Positions 7,648-16,877 are shown, counted from the stretch's first letter. The stretch: 64,000 bases of DNA from Bog-756 sp963831535 (GCA_963831535.1 CAWHQP010000007.1:310001-374000), one strand, 5' to 3'. Translations and numbers: made by a program. Notes: generated by a model not told the origin, from the letters alone.

Positions 7648-9269
7648 GGCCACTGCCGGAGTTGACACCGGCGACCGCGTGGTTCTGGACCTCGGGTGCC
7701 GACGGTCGGCTCCGGGTGCAGGGTTGTACCGAGTGCGCCACCCTCGTCCACCCACCCGTGCCCATCTGTCCGGTGTGCCGGAGCCGGGCATGGGAGCCGA
7801 CCGTCGTCTCCGGCCGGGCCACGGTCATCGGGTACACGGTGAACCACCACCAGTGGCATCCGGACTTCCCGCCGCCCTACGCCCTGGCCGTGGTGGCCCT
7901 GGTCGAGGACCCTGGGGTCCGGCTCACCACCACCATCGTGGACTGCGACCCCGACGATGTGGCCATCGGCCAGGAGGTGGCGGTCCGCTTCGAGCACCAC
8001 GAGGACGTGTGGCTACCGCTCTTCGCTCCGAGCGGGGAGATCGCGGAGGCCGACCCGGTGGCCGAGCCCGAGCGCCCCCGCCCCCGCCCCCCGCTCGGCG
8101 ACGACCGCTTCGAGCACCGTTCAGCGATCACCGGCGTGGGGCGATCGGCCCTCGGTCGACGACTCATGGTGGACCCCCTGTCCTTGACCGTCGATGCCTG
8201 CCTCGAGGCGGTCGCCGACGCCGGCCTCGGGCTCGACGACATCGATGGTCTGTCCACCTACCCGGGTGTTGCCGGCATGGGTATGAGCGAAGGGGGGATC
8301 ACCGCGGTGGAGGAGGCCCTGCGCCTGCACCCCACCTGGATCAACGGGGGAGGGGACCTGCCCGGTCCGGGTGGTGCCGTCGTGGCCGCCATGCTGGCTG
8401 TGGCGTCGGGCCTGTGCCGGCACGTGCTGTGCTTCCGGACGGTGTGGGAGTCGACCTTCGCCACGCTCCGCCTGGCCGGTCCGGGTGGGACACGCTCGTC
8501 GGGTCCCTCGGCGTGGCGGGCACCGTTCGGGGCCATGTCCGCGGCCAACTGGATCGCCATGAACGCCCACCAGTACCTCCACCGCTATGGCGCCCCCCGG
8601 GAGATGCTCGGCCTCATCGCCCTCAACGGGCGGGCCAACGCCGCTCGCAATCCCGTCGCCATCTACCGGGAACCGATGACCATGGACGACTATCTGTCGG
8701 CACGGCCGATCACCTCCCCCTTCGGTCTCTACGACTGCGACGTCCCGTGCGACGCGTCGATCGCCGTGGTGGTGTCGGATGTGTCCACAGCAGGCGACCG
8801 CCCCCGGCCGGCCGTCCACATCGAGGCGGTCGGGTCCCAGATCCTCGAGCGCGTCTCCTGGGACCAGGGGACTCTCACCCACGAGCCCCAGGTCCTGGGT
8901 CAGGCCGCCCACCTGTGGTCGAGGACCACGCTCCGCCCCGACGACGTCGACCTCGCCCTGCTGTACGACGGATTCACCTTCAATGCCATCTCGTGGCTCG
9001 AGGCCCTCGGCTTCTGCGGTTTCGGGGAGGCCAACGACTGGCTGGACGGCGGACGTCGTATCGCCCCCGACGGGGAGCTACCGGTCAATCCCCACGGCGG
9101 CCAGCTGTCGGAGGGACGGACCCACGGCTTCGGGTTCCTCTATGAAGCCGTCCAGCAGCTCCGGCACGATGCCGGCGAACGGCAGGTTGCCGGAGCGGAA
9201 ACAGCCGTAGTGACCTCGGGGGGTGGCGTGCCCTCGGGCGTGCTGCTCCTCCAACGGCGCGGGTCGTGA
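7644..9269 (+). CDS. DUF35 (zinc ribbon-OB fold) fused to Ltp-like thiolase-fold protein
   Basis: 541-aa two-domain protein. Residues 1 to about 145 form a DUF35 module, with a rubredoxin-like zinc ribbon (C28-x2-C31-x10-C42-x2-C45) followed by an OB fold. From about 158 to the end is a thiolase/lipid-transfer-protein-like fold starting at ITGVGRSALGR and including ALLYDGFTF and NPHGGQLSEGRTHG. No Cys lies where degradative thiolases have their nucleophile (GGGDLPGPGG), as in Ltp-type retro-aldolases. In steroid side-chain degradation a separate DUF35 protein (ChsH2 C-terminus) and Ltp2 form a retro-aldol complex; here both are one polypeptide. An aldolase cleaving beta-hydroxyacyl-CoA is the best inference. 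GTG 7644 overlaps the previous stop. Confidence 0.88.
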   Translation: MRPLPELTPATAWFWTSGADGRLRVQGCTECATLVHPPVPICPVCRSRAWEPTVVSGRATVIGYTVNHHQWHPDFPPPYALAVVALVEDPGVRLTTTIVDCDPDDVAIGQEVAVRFEHHEDVWLPLFAPSGEIAEADPVAEPERPRPRPPLGDDRFEHRSAITGVGRSALGRRLMVDPLSLTVDACLEAVADAGLGLDDIDGLSTYPGVAGMGMSEGGITAVEEALRLHPTWINGGGDLPGPGGAVVAAMLAVASGLCRHVLCFRTVWESTFATLRLAGPGGTRSSGPSAWRAPFGAMSAANWIAMNAHQYLHRYGAPREMLGLIALNGRANAARNPVAIYREPMTMDDYLSARPITSPFGLYDCDVPCDASIAVVVSDVSTAGDRPRPAVHIEAVGSQILERVSWDQGTLTHEPQVLGQAAHLWSRTTLRPDDVDLALLYDGFTFNAISWLEALGFCGFGEANDWLDGGRRIAPDGELPVNPHGGQLSEGRTHGFGFLYEAVQQLRHDAGERQVAGAETAVVTSGGGVPSGVLLLQRRGS

Positions 9270-9370
9270 GTGGCCCGGGCCGCCCGCCCCCGGTCCGGGA
9301 TCCCGTCCACGGTCGCCCGCCCTGGTCTAGCCTTCCTCTCTTTTTCCGGAAGTGTGCCATCCACATGGAC

Positions 9371-9383
9371 AAAACATCGTTTT
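9371..9383. promoter_or_regulatory. Dyad operator candidate (AAAAC-ATC-GTTTT)
   Basis: A perfect 5+5 palindrome with 3-nt spacer, 8 of 10 matches to AGAAC-N3-GTTCT. It is 83 bp upstream of the ACAD at 9467, inside the only AT-rich patch of the 197-bp intergenic region after the operon ending at 9269. Confidence 0.4.
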
Positions 9384-9466
9384 CAAGGTAACTTCATCGG
9401 TCGGCGTCGCGGCCAGCGAAGCCGCAGACGGTCGAGGCCACCGAAGACGGGGGAGTAGGGCGAACG

Positions 9467-10615
9467 ATGTTGCTGGCGCTGAGTTCCGACCAGGAACTCT
9501 TCACGGAGACCACGGCGAAGCTGCTCGACGAACTCGTACCCGTCGGTGAACTCCGGCGCCTTCGTGAGGACCCGGTTGGCTTCGACCGCCGGTACTGGGA
9601 CCGGGGTGCGGAGCTGGGTTGGACGTCGCTTCTGGTCGGTGAGGACCACGGCGGGGGCTCCATCGGTGAGCACGGCCTCGTCGACCTCGCTCTCGTGGCC
9701 TACGAGTTCGGGCGTCACGCCGCCCCGGGCCCTCTGGCTGTGGCCAATGTGGTGGCGGCCACCCTGTCGGCCACCCTGTCGGCCACCGGACAGGGCGACG
9801 CCGGGGTGATCGAGGACCTGGTGGCGGGGACGTCCCTCGCCACCTGGTGCCTCGCCGAGCCCGTCCCGAGCGACCGCCTGGGATGCATCACCTTCGACAT
9901 CGCGCTCGAGGGTGACGAGGTAGTGCTGAACGGCATCAAGCGACCGGTCGAGTCTGCCAACGTCGCCGACCACCTGCTGGTCACCGGGCGCACCGGTGCG
10001 GGACTGACCCAGGTCCTGGTGCCGGGGGGCACGACCGGGGTATCGATCACCCCTATGGAGTCGGTCGATATGACCCGGCGGTTCTCCGTGGTCACCTTCG
10101 TGGACGTCCGGCTGCCCCGTGCTGCCGTCATAGGGAACGCTGGTTCGGCCGATGACCGGGTGGCCCGCCAGCTGGCTCTGGCCCTGGCCCTCACCTGTGC
10201 CGAGTCCGTCGGGGCCATGCAGACCGCCTTCGACATGACCGTCGAGTGGGCCTTCGACCGGTACTCCTTCGGCCGCCCCCTCGCCTCGTACCAGGAGCTG
10301 AAGCACCGCTTTGCCGACATGAAGACGTGGCTCGAGGCCGGACACGCCATCAGCGACGCCGCCACCAGGGCGGTGGCCGAAGGGTCGGCCAACGCCGCCG
10401 AGCTGCTGAGCACGGCCAAGGCGTTCATCGGCGACTACGGCAGCGAGCTCCTCCAGGACTGTGTCCAGATCCACGGCGGGATCGGGGTCACCTTCGAGCA
10501 CGACCTCCACCTCTACTTGCGCCGCCACACCCTCGACCGGGCCCTCTACGGCACGCCGGCCGACCACCGCCAGCGCCTCTGCGACATCGTCGAGGCCAGC
10601 GAGGACGTGGCATGA
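9467..10615 (+). CDS. Acyl-CoA dehydrogenase, partner-type subunit
   Basis: 382-aa FAD-dependent ACAD-fold protein. The C-terminal half is well conserved: YSFGRPLASYQELKHRFADM (FAD-binding helices) and QIHGGIGVTFEHDLHLYLRR. The N-terminal and middle domains are divergent, and the usual C-terminal EGT catalytic Glu motif is absent. It is immediately followed, through an ATGA overlap, by a second ACAD at 10612. This is the arrangement of heterotetrameric alpha2-beta2 steroid-type ACADs (FadE26-FadE27, FadE28-FadE29), and I read it as one subunit of such a complex. GGGGGAG lies about 11 nt before the ATG. First gene of an operon reaching 15186. Confidence 0.88.
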   Translation: MLLALSSDQELFTETTAKLLDELVPVGELRRLREDPVGFDRRYWDRGAELGWTSLLVGEDHGGGSIGEHGLVDLALVAYEFGRHAAPGPLAVANVVAATLSATLSATGQGDAGVIEDLVAGTSLATWCLAEPVPSDRLGCITFDIALEGDEVVLNGIKRPVESANVADHLLVTGRTGAGLTQVLVPGGTTGVSITPMESVDMTRRFSVVTFVDVRLPRAAVIGNAGSADDRVARQLALALALTCAESVGAMQTAFDMTVEWAFDRYSFGRPLASYQELKHRFADMKTWLEAGHAISDAATRAVAEGSANAAELLSTAKAFIGDYGSELLQDCVQIHGGIGVTFEHDLHLYLRRHTLDRALYGTPADHRQRLCDIVEASEDVA

Positions 10616-11889
10616 GCAACGCCGCCGACAGCCCGGATCTCGAAGACCTCGGGGCATTCCGGGCCCGGGCCCGGGCCTTCATCCGGGCCAACCTGGCTCC
10701 GGCCAACCCCGACCAGATGGTCGGCCCGTTGCGCAACGAGCGCACCGACGAGGAGGAGCTCACCGCGGTGGCCCGAGAGCGGGAGGTCCAACGCATGCTG
10801 TTTGACGCCGGTCTCGCCGGGATCTGTTTCCCGAGGCAGTACGGCGGCCAGGGGCTCACCCGCGACCACCAACGCGCCCTCAACCAGGAGCTGGCCGGCT
10901 TCGAGTACCCGTCCCGGCTCCAGGCGCCCACCTTCTCGCCGTGTGCCGCGGTCCTGCTCGAATTCGGGACCGAGGAGCAGAAGCTGGACCACATCCCGGC
11001 CATCCTGCGGGGCGAGGAGATCTGGATGCAGTTCCTGTCCGAGCCCAGCGGCGGCTCGGACGTGGCCGCCGCTCTGACCAGCGCGGTCAAAGACGGCGAG
11101 GAGTGGGTGCTCAACGGCTCGAAGATCTGGACCACCGGTGCCTGGTGGTCGGACTGGGGGCTGTGTCTGGCCCGGACCAACTGGGACGTCCCCAAGCACC
11201 GGGGCCTCAGCGTGTTCATCCTGCCTATCCGTCAGCCTGGCCTCGACGTCCACCGGATCGAGATGCTGAACGGGTCTAAGGAGTTCTGCCAGGAGTTCCT
11301 CACCGACGTCCGCGTCCCGGACTCCGACCGGGTGGGTGACATCGACGACGGCTGGACGGTCGGGACCCGGTGGATGTTCCACGAACGCATGCTGACCAAC
11401 TCACCCCTCGTCACCATCCCGGCCGGGATGAGCCACGGAGGCAGCACCAAACCCATGACCGCGGTGGCCCGGGATGCCGGTCGGCTGGAGGACCCCTACG
11501 TGCGGGACCTGGTGGGTGAGGCCCACATGCTCGAGGTGGTTGACCGTCACCTCCGTCGGCGGGTCGGTGAGGGAATCGCCACCGGGGCCATGCCCGACCA
11601 GTCGGCGGCCATCGGGCGCCTGTTCGTCGGAACGACCACGGCCCGGATCCGGAACATCAATTTCGAGATCGCCGGGGCGGCCGGAGCGGCCTGGACCGAG
11701 GACGACGGGGAGCTGGCCTTCGCCGGCTCGGACTTCCTGATGCGCCAGGTGTCGTGCATCGGTGGTGGCACGACCGAGATGGCCCGCAACGTGATCAGCG
11801 AGCGGGTCCTCGGCATGCCCCGGGAGCGCTCCCAGGACAAGGACGTGGCCTTCCGTGACGTGCCCCGTAGCGTCAGCACCCGCTCGTGA
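10612..11889 (+). CDS. Acyl-CoA dehydrogenase, main subunit of ACAD pair
   Basis: 425-aa ACAD. Motifs in order: ICFPRQYGGQGLT, MQFLSEPSGGSDVAAALTSA (FAD/substrate loop), WVLNGSKIWTTGA and the C-terminal CIGGGTTEMARNVISERVLG. In most ACADs this last block reads EGTxxIQ with the catalytic Glu; here that Glu is Gly, so the base must lie elsewhere, as in other heteromeric ACADs. ATG 10612 overlaps the upstream ACAD stop by 4 nt, implying equimolar translation. It probably introduces the alpha,beta double bond that the MaoC hydratase at 11955 then hydrates. A 65-bp gap precedes that gene. Confidence 0.92.
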   Translation: MSNAADSPDLEDLGAFRARARAFIRANLAPANPDQMVGPLRNERTDEEELTAVAREREVQRMLFDAGLAGICFPRQYGGQGLTRDHQRALNQELAGFEYPSRLQAPTFSPCAAVLLEFGTEEQKLDHIPAILRGEEIWMQFLSEPSGGSDVAAALTSAVKDGEEWVLNGSKIWTTGAWWSDWGLCLARTNWDVPKHRGLSVFILPIRQPGLDVHRIEMLNGSKEFCQEFLTDVRVPDSDRVGDIDDGWTVGTRWMFHERMLTNSPLVTIPAGMSHGGSTKPMTAVARDAGRLEDPYVRDLVGEAHMLEVVDRHLRRRVGEGIATGAMPDQSAAIGRLFVGTTTARIRNINFEIAGAAGAAWTEDDGELAFAGSDFLMRQVSCIGGGTTEMARNVISERVLGMPRERSQDKDVAFRDVPRSVSTRS

Positions 11890-11954
11890 CCGACGTCCCT
11901 CCGGGGACGACGGTCACCTGAGGGTTCGCCAATCACCGACCGTCGGAGGGTGCC

Positions 11955-12425
11955 GTGCCCGAACCTAGGCCGACCATGGGCCGCTGGTTCGAGGACCTGG
12001 AGCCGGGCCAGGTCATCGATCATGCGGTGACCCGCACCATCACCGAGGCCGACAACACCCTGTTCTCGGTCCTCACCATGAACGCCCAGCCCCTCCACCT
12101 CGACGAGTCCTTCGCCGCCACCACCGAGTTCGGCACCCGGTTGGTCAACAGCCTGTTCACCCTCTCCCTTCTGATCGGTCTGTCCGTCTACGAGACGACG
12201 CTGGGCACGACGGTGGCCAACCTGGGCTTCGAGGAGATCGCCTTCCCGACGCCGGTGATCCCGGGTGACACCATCCACGCCCGGACCGAGGTGGTGTCCG
12301 CCCGTCCCTCGGCATCCCGACCCGGCCAGGGGATCGTCGTCTTCGAGCACCGGGCCTTCAACCAGCGGGAGGAGCTGGTGGCCCGGTGCCGCCGTTCCGC
12401 CCTCATGCACCGCCGTCCACCGTGA
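11955..12425 (+). CDS. MaoC-family (R)-hydratase / mesaconyl-CoA hydratase-like
   Basis: 156-aa single hot-dog MaoC dehydratase. The segment ITEADNTLFSVLTMNAQPLHLDESFAATTEFGTR holds the hydratase signature with catalytic Asp and His, and VIPGDTIHARTEV is the second family motif. Pairing with a CitE-like lyase (GTGA overlap at 12422) resembles mesaconyl-CoA hydratase plus beta-methylmalyl-CoA lyase pairs, so hydration of a mesaconyl-CoA-like enoyl-CoA is inferred. GTG 11955 is supported by CGGAGGG 4 nt upstream; ATG 11976 is a weaker alternative. Confidence 0.9.
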   Translation: MPEPRPTMGRWFEDLEPGQVIDHAVTRTITEADNTLFSVLTMNAQPLHLDESFAATTEFGTRLVNSLFTLSLLIGLSVYETTLGTTVANLGFEEIAFPTPVIPGDTIHARTEVVSARPSASRPGQGIVVFEHRAFNQREELVARCRRSALMHRRPP

Positions 12426-13267
12426 GCGACCGCTGGCGGAGCGTCCTGTTCGTTCCGGGCAACCGCCCGGACCTGGCCGCTAAGGCCCCGCGGTCGGGGC
12501 CAGGCCTTGTCGTGCTCGACCTCGAGGACGCCGTACCCGCCGGAGCCAAGAACGACGCCCGTTCCCTGGTCAACGAGGCGGTGTCCGCTCTATCGGGGAC
12601 GGTACCGGTGGCCGTGCGGGTCAACCCGCCGGGCACTCCGTGGTTCGACGACGATGTAGCCTCCCTGCCCGCCGGGCTGGATGCCGTGGTGGTCCCCAAG
12701 CTCGACTCCCTGACCACCGTCGACGAGGTGGACGAGACCCTGGCTGGTCGCCCGGTGGTGGCCGGCATCGAGACGGTGCGAGGCGTGGCCGACGCCCGGG
12801 AGGTCCTCCGCTCGCCGGTGGTGGCCTGCTACTTCGGCGCCGAGGACTACGTGGCCGACCTGGGCGGGGTGCGTACCGACACCAACGACGAGGTCGGATC
12901 AGCGCGTGCGTGGGTGGCCATGGCCGCCCGGCTGGCCGGCGTCGTGGCGCTGGACATGGTCACCTTGTCCTTCGGCGACGAGGAGCGCTTCCGCCGTGAG
13001 GCCGCCGAGGCCCGGGCGCTCGGCTACGCGGGCAAGCTGTGCATCCACCCCGCCCAGGTGGCCCTGGCCAACGAAGCCTTCCGCCCCTCCGAGGACGAGG
13101 TGGACTGGGCCGGCCGCGTGCTGGCCGCCTTCCGGGGGGCCGGGGGGATGACCATCGGGTTCGAGGGGCTGATGGTGGACGAGGTGGTGGCGGCCCGGGC
13201 CCGGGCCATCCTTCAGGGTGCCGGAGTGGACGGTGCCGATGGGGACGGCGCCGGCGGACCGTTGTGA
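12422..13267 (+). CDS. HpcH/HpaI aldolase / CitE-like CoA-ester lyase (second copy)
   Basis: 281-aa CitE-superfamily lyase: RSVLFVPGNRPDLAAKA (N-terminal hallmark), LVVLDLEDAVPAGAK (acidic metal site), VRVNPPGTPWF, FGAEDYVADLGG and KLCIHPAQVALANEAF. The N-terminal VPGNRP block makes it a more canonical CitE/malyl-CoA lyase than the gene at 5651. It follows the MaoC hydratase with a 4-nt overlap, so hydration and lysis of the same CoA ester are likely sequential. The stop overlaps the acetoacetyl-CoA synthetase start by 4 nt. The last 20 residues are Gly/Asp-rich and probably disordered. Confidence 0.9.
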   Translation: MSDRWRSVLFVPGNRPDLAAKAPRSGPGLVVLDLEDAVPAGAKNDARSLVNEAVSALSGTVPVAVRVNPPGTPWFDDDVASLPAGLDAVVVPKLDSLTTVDEVDETLAGRPVVAGIETVRGVADAREVLRSPVVACYFGAEDYVADLGGVRTDTNDEVGSARAWVAMAARLAGVVALDMVTLSFGDEERFRREAAEARALGYAGKLCIHPAQVALANEAFRPSEDEVDWAGRVLAAFRGAGGMTIGFEGLMVDEVVAARARAILQGAGVDGADGDGAGGPL

Positions 13268-15186
13268 CACCCGACCTCGAGGTCATCTGGAGACCGCCGG
13301 CGGACGTGCGCCGGTCCAGCGTGGTCGGCCGCTACCTCGACTGGCTGAGCCGGGAGCGGGGCCTCGACTTCGACTCCTACGGCGAGCTCTGGCAGTGGTC
13401 GGTGGATCATCTCGATGCCTTCTGGTCGTCGGTGTGGTCGTTCTTCGAGGTACAGGCCTCGGCCCCCTTTGACGTAGTGCTCCGCCACCCGTCCATGCCC
13501 GGCACCGAGTGGTTCCCCGGTGCCCGGCTGAACTACGCGGAGCGCGCCTTGGCCGGCCACGGGAACGGCCTGGCTGTCATCGCCCGCTCCCAGTCGAGGG
13601 ACGAGCGCCGGCTGACCTGGGACGACCTTCGCGACCAGGTGGCCAGGTGCCGGGTCGGCCTGGCCGGCCTCGGCGTCGGACGGGGGGATCGGGTGGGCGC
13701 CTACCTTCCCAACGGTCCCGAGGCCCTGGTGGCCTTTCTGGCCACAGCCAGCCTAGGTGCAGTGTGGTCCTCATGCCCGCCGGAGTTCGGGGTCCGCAGC
13801 GTCACCGACCGGTTCGGACAGCTCGACCCCGTGGTGCTCCTCGTCGTCCGCTCCTACCGGTACGGGGACAAGCTGATCGACCGTTCGTCCGAGGTGGAAG
13901 CCATCGTCAACGCCCTGCCCACGGTGCGGACGGTGGTGGACATCGACACCGGGTGGGACGACCTGCTGGGCGAAGGGGCCGCCCTCACGTTCGACCAGGT
14001 GTCCGCCGACCACCCCTTGTACGTGCTCTTCTCCTCGGGGACCACCGGATTGCCCAAGGCCATCGTGCACGGCCACGGCGGCATCCTCCTCGAGCACCTG
14101 AAGTCACTCGGCCTCCACCACGATCTCGGCCCGGGTGACCGGTTCTTCTGGTTCTCGACCACCGGGTGGATGATGTGGAACCTGCTGGTGTCTGGGCTCT
14201 GCGTGGGCGCCACCGTCGTGCTGTTCGACGGTGATCCGGGCTGGCCCGACCGTGGGACGCTGTGGCGCCTGGCCGCGGAGACCGGCGTTACCGTGTTCGG
14301 CGTCAGCGCCCCGTTCCTGTTGGCCTGCCGGAGCGACGGACTCGATCTCAGTACGTGCGGTGACCTGGCGGGCGTGCGCTCGGTGGGGTCGACGGGTGCC
14401 CCGCTCCCTGCCGCCGGGTACCGGTGGGTGCATGAGCAGCTGCCGCACACCTGGCTGACCTCGGTGAGCGGCGGCACCGATGTGTGCACAGCATTCGTGG
14501 GGGGAAGCCCGCTGCTCGCCGTGGTGGCCGGCGAGATCAGCGGTCGCTATCTGGGCGCGCGGGTCGAGGCCTACGACGACGGCGGGCAGTCGCTCGTCGG
14601 GGAGCAGGGGGAGTTGGTTGTCACCGCCCCCATGCCGTCCATGCCCACGTGCTTGTGGGGCGACCACGATGGCAGCCGGTTCCGGAATGCCTACTTCGCC
14701 CGGTTCCCCGGCGTATGGTGCCACGGCGACTGGATCACCATCACCGACCGGGGATCGTGTGTCATCACCGGTCGTTCGGACGCCACGCTGAACCGCGGTG
14801 GTGTCCGGCTGGGCACCAGTGAATTCTACGCCGTGGTCGAAGCCGTCCCCGGGATCGCCGACAGCCTGGTGGTGCATCTCGAGGATCCCGGGGGAGGCCC
14901 GGGTCGGCTGGTGCTTTTCGTACAGGTGGACAGAGGGGCGGTCCTCGACGATGCACTGGTGGGCCGGATCGCCGGTGATCTCCGGTCCGCGCTCTCCCCC
15001 CGTCACGTGCCCGACGAGGTCCACGCCGTGCCGACCATTCCCCGCACCCACTCCGGGAAGAAGCTGGAGGTACCGGTGAAGCGGATCCTCGGTGGTGCGC
15101 CGGTCGAGGGGGTGGCCAGCGTCGGCGCCCTGGCCGACCCGGCCGCCCTGGACCCGTTCGTCGAGATCGGCCGGCACGGAAGCTGA
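13264..15186 (+). CDS. Acetoacetyl-CoA synthetase (acetoacetate-CoA ligase)
   Basis: 640-aa ANL-superfamily ligase of the acetoacetyl-CoA synthetase family, which activates acetoacetate or a related 3-oxoacid with ATP and CoA in the cytosol. The N-terminal SYGELWQWSVDHLDAFW block is family-specific. The P-loop is LYVLFSSGTTGLPKAIVHGHG, followed by WFSTTGWMMWN, SVSGGTDVCTAF, CHGDWITITDRGSCVITGRSD and the C-terminal lysine motif IPRTHSGKKLEVPVKRIL. Full length for the family (about 650 aa). GTG 13264 overlaps the CitE-like stop. Last gene of the 9467-15186 operon. It may salvage acetoacetate for the thiolase at 17187. Confidence 0.93.
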   Translation: MTPDLEVIWRPPADVRRSSVVGRYLDWLSRERGLDFDSYGELWQWSVDHLDAFWSSVWSFFEVQASAPFDVVLRHPSMPGTEWFPGARLNYAERALAGHGNGLAVIARSQSRDERRLTWDDLRDQVARCRVGLAGLGVGRGDRVGAYLPNGPEALVAFLATASLGAVWSSCPPEFGVRSVTDRFGQLDPVVLLVVRSYRYGDKLIDRSSEVEAIVNALPTVRTVVDIDTGWDDLLGEGAALTFDQVSADHPLYVLFSSGTTGLPKAIVHGHGGILLEHLKSLGLHHDLGPGDRFFWFSTTGWMMWNLLVSGLCVGATVVLFDGDPGWPDRGTLWRLAAETGVTVFGVSAPFLLACRSDGLDLSTCGDLAGVRSVGSTGAPLPAAGYRWVHEQLPHTWLTSVSGGTDVCTAFVGGSPLLAVVAGEISGRYLGARVEAYDDGGQSLVGEQGELVVTAPMPSMPTCLWGDHDGSRFRNAYFARFPGVWCHGDWITITDRGSCVITGRSDATLNRGGVRLGTSEFYAVVEAVPGIADSLVVHLEDPGGGPGRLVLFVQVDRGAVLDDALVGRIAGDLRSALSPRHVPDEVHAVPTIPRTHSGKKLEVPVKRILGGAPVEGVASVGALADPAALDPFVEIGRHGS

Positions 15187-15401
15187 CGCCCGACCGACAA
15201 CGGATGCGGCTGGATCGTGGTGTCCCGGTCCTCGCCGTGACCCGGCCGTCCGGCCTGCGCGTCATCGACGCGGCACTCCGACCGACGGTGGACGGCCCGG
15301 TTGCCGGCGAGATCAGCGGACGCCATGGCCACGTCGGTGGTCCCGGCCCCACCGATGATCCGGCGAGCGGTGGACGGGGTGCTCACACCCGGTGAGTGGG
15401 C

Positions 15402-16877
15402 TCAGCCCGCCGGCCAGGCCAGCGACTTCACCTCGAGATACTGGTCGAACCCGGCCGTCCCGTTCTGGCGACCGATCCCGCTGTCCTTGTAGCCGCCGAA
15501 GGGGAGGTCGGGCCCGTAGATCATCCCGCCGTTGACGCTCACCGTGCCGGTGCGCACCCGGTTGGCCACAGCCAGGGCCCGGTCGAGCGAGCTGGAGACG
15601 ACCGCCCCGCCCAGGCCGTAGTTGCTGTCGTTGGCGATTCGGACGGCGTCGTCGTCGTCCTCGTAGGGGATGACCACGAGTACCGGGCCGAAGATCTCCT
15701 CCCGGGCGATGGTCATGGTGTTGTCCACCCCGGTGAAGAGAGTGGGCTCCACGAACCAGCCGCGGGACTGGCCGGCCGGACGGCCGCCGCCGAGGGCCAG
15801 GGTGGCGCCCTCCTCGACGCCCGTTTCGATATACCCGAGGACCCGGTTCCGCTGCTTTTCGGAGATGAGCGGGCCCATGAGGATGTCGGGGCGCTGCGGA
15901 TCGCCGACCGGGACCCCACCCAGCATGGGCTTGAGCAGTTCGATGCCCTCGTCGTAGCGGGACCGGGGCAGCAGCATGCGGGTGGGGATGGCGCAGCCCT
16001 GGCCGGCGTGGGCGCAAACGGCGAGCCCGGACATCATGGCCGTGGCGAAGTCGGCGTCGTCGAGGACGATGGTGGCCGACTTGCCCCCGAGCTCGAGAAA
16101 GAGCCGCTTGAGGGTGGCTGCCCCCTTCTCCATGATCCGCCTCCCGATCGCTGTCGAGCCGGTGAAGGAGATCAGGTCCACCTGCGGTGACAGGGTGAGC
16201 TGCTCGCCCACCAGGTGATCGGAGGACGGCACCACGTTGAGCACGCCGGCGGGGATGTCGGTGTGCTCGGCCACGATGCGCCCGAGCAGGGTGGCGTTCC
16301 ACGGGGTGTCCGGAGCCGGCTTGAGAATAGCGGTGTTGCCGGTGGCGAGGGCCTGGGCCACTTTGGTGATGGACACCTCGAAGGGGAAGTTCCAGGGCAC
16401 GACGGCCCCGACTACACCGACCGGCTCTTTCACGATGCGTCGCGAGTTGAGGTTGCCGCGGAAGTCGATGGCGTCGGCAAGGTCCTCCTCCCAGACGAAC
16501 TCGTCGATGAGCTGGGCCGGGTAGGTGATCGCCCCGTCGAGCGGCGCGTCGAGTTGTGGCCCGAATGTGAGCAGGCGTGGACATCCCACCTCGAGGATGA
16601 GCTGCTCGCGCATCTCCTCGCGCTCGGCCGCGAGGGCCTGGTGGAGCTGCTCGAGGCAGCGCCGACGGAAGGAACGGTTGGTGGCCCAGTCCGTCTCGTC
16701 GAAGGCCCGGCGGGCGGCGGCGATGGCCCGGTCCATGTCCTCGGCCGAGGCGTCGGCAACCTGTCCGAGCTCCTCCTCGGTGGCCGGGTTCACGTTGGTG
16801 AACGTCTTGCCCCCGCTGGCATCGACCAGCTTCCCGTCGATGAGCATCCTCGGCTCAGGGTTCACCTTCGTTGTCAT
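15402..16877 (-). CDS. NAD(P)-dependent aldehyde dehydrogenase
   Basis: 491-aa ALDH-superfamily enzyme oxidising an aldehyde to the acid. Clear elements: GAVVPWNFPFEVSITKVAQALATGN, the Rossmann segment ISFTGSTAIGRRI, catalytic Glu in LELGGKSATIVLDD, catalytic Cys in AHAGQGCAIPTRMLLPRS, and EEIFGPVLVVIPY near the C-terminus. The residue before the Cys is Gly as usual. ATG at 16877 is preceded by AGGAGG at 9-nt spacing; a longer in-frame extension is possible but has no conserved sequence. Transcribed toward the acetoacetyl-CoA synthetase (convergent). Its promoter region is shared with the divergent thiolase at 17187. Confidence 0.93.
   Translation of the reverse strand: MTTKVNPEPRMLIDGKLVDASGGKTFTNVNPATEEELGQVADASAEDMDRAIAAARRAFDETDWATNRSFRRRCLEQLHQALAAEREEMREQLILEVGCPRLLTFGPQLDAPLDGAITYPAQLIDEFVWEEDLADAIDFRGNLNSRRIVKEPVGVVGAVVPWNFPFEVSITKVAQALATGNTAILKPAPDTPWNATLLGRIVAEHTDIPAGVLNVVPSSDHLVGEQLTLSPQVDLISFTGSTAIGRRIMEKGAATLKRLFLELGGKSATIVLDDADFATAMMSGLAVCAHAGQGCAIPTRMLLPRSRYDEGIELLKPMLGGVPVGDPQRPDILMGPLISEKQRNRVLGYIETGVEEGATLALGGGRPAGQSRGWFVEPTLFTGVDNTMTIAREEIFGPVLVVIPYEDDDDAVRIANDSNYGLGGAVVSSSLDRALAVANRVRTGTVSVNGGMIYGPDLPFGGYKDSGIGRQNGTAGFDQYLEVKSLAWPAG

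Noticed and set aside
15187..15401. Short frames on both strands between the acetoacetyl-CoA synthetase and aldehyde dehydrogenase stops, one with IIGGAGTTDVAM resembling a thiolase-like N-terminus
   Set aside because: The similarity ends after a dozen residues, no ribosome binding site is present and the continuation runs antisense into the synthetase gene; probably chance in GC-rich DNA.
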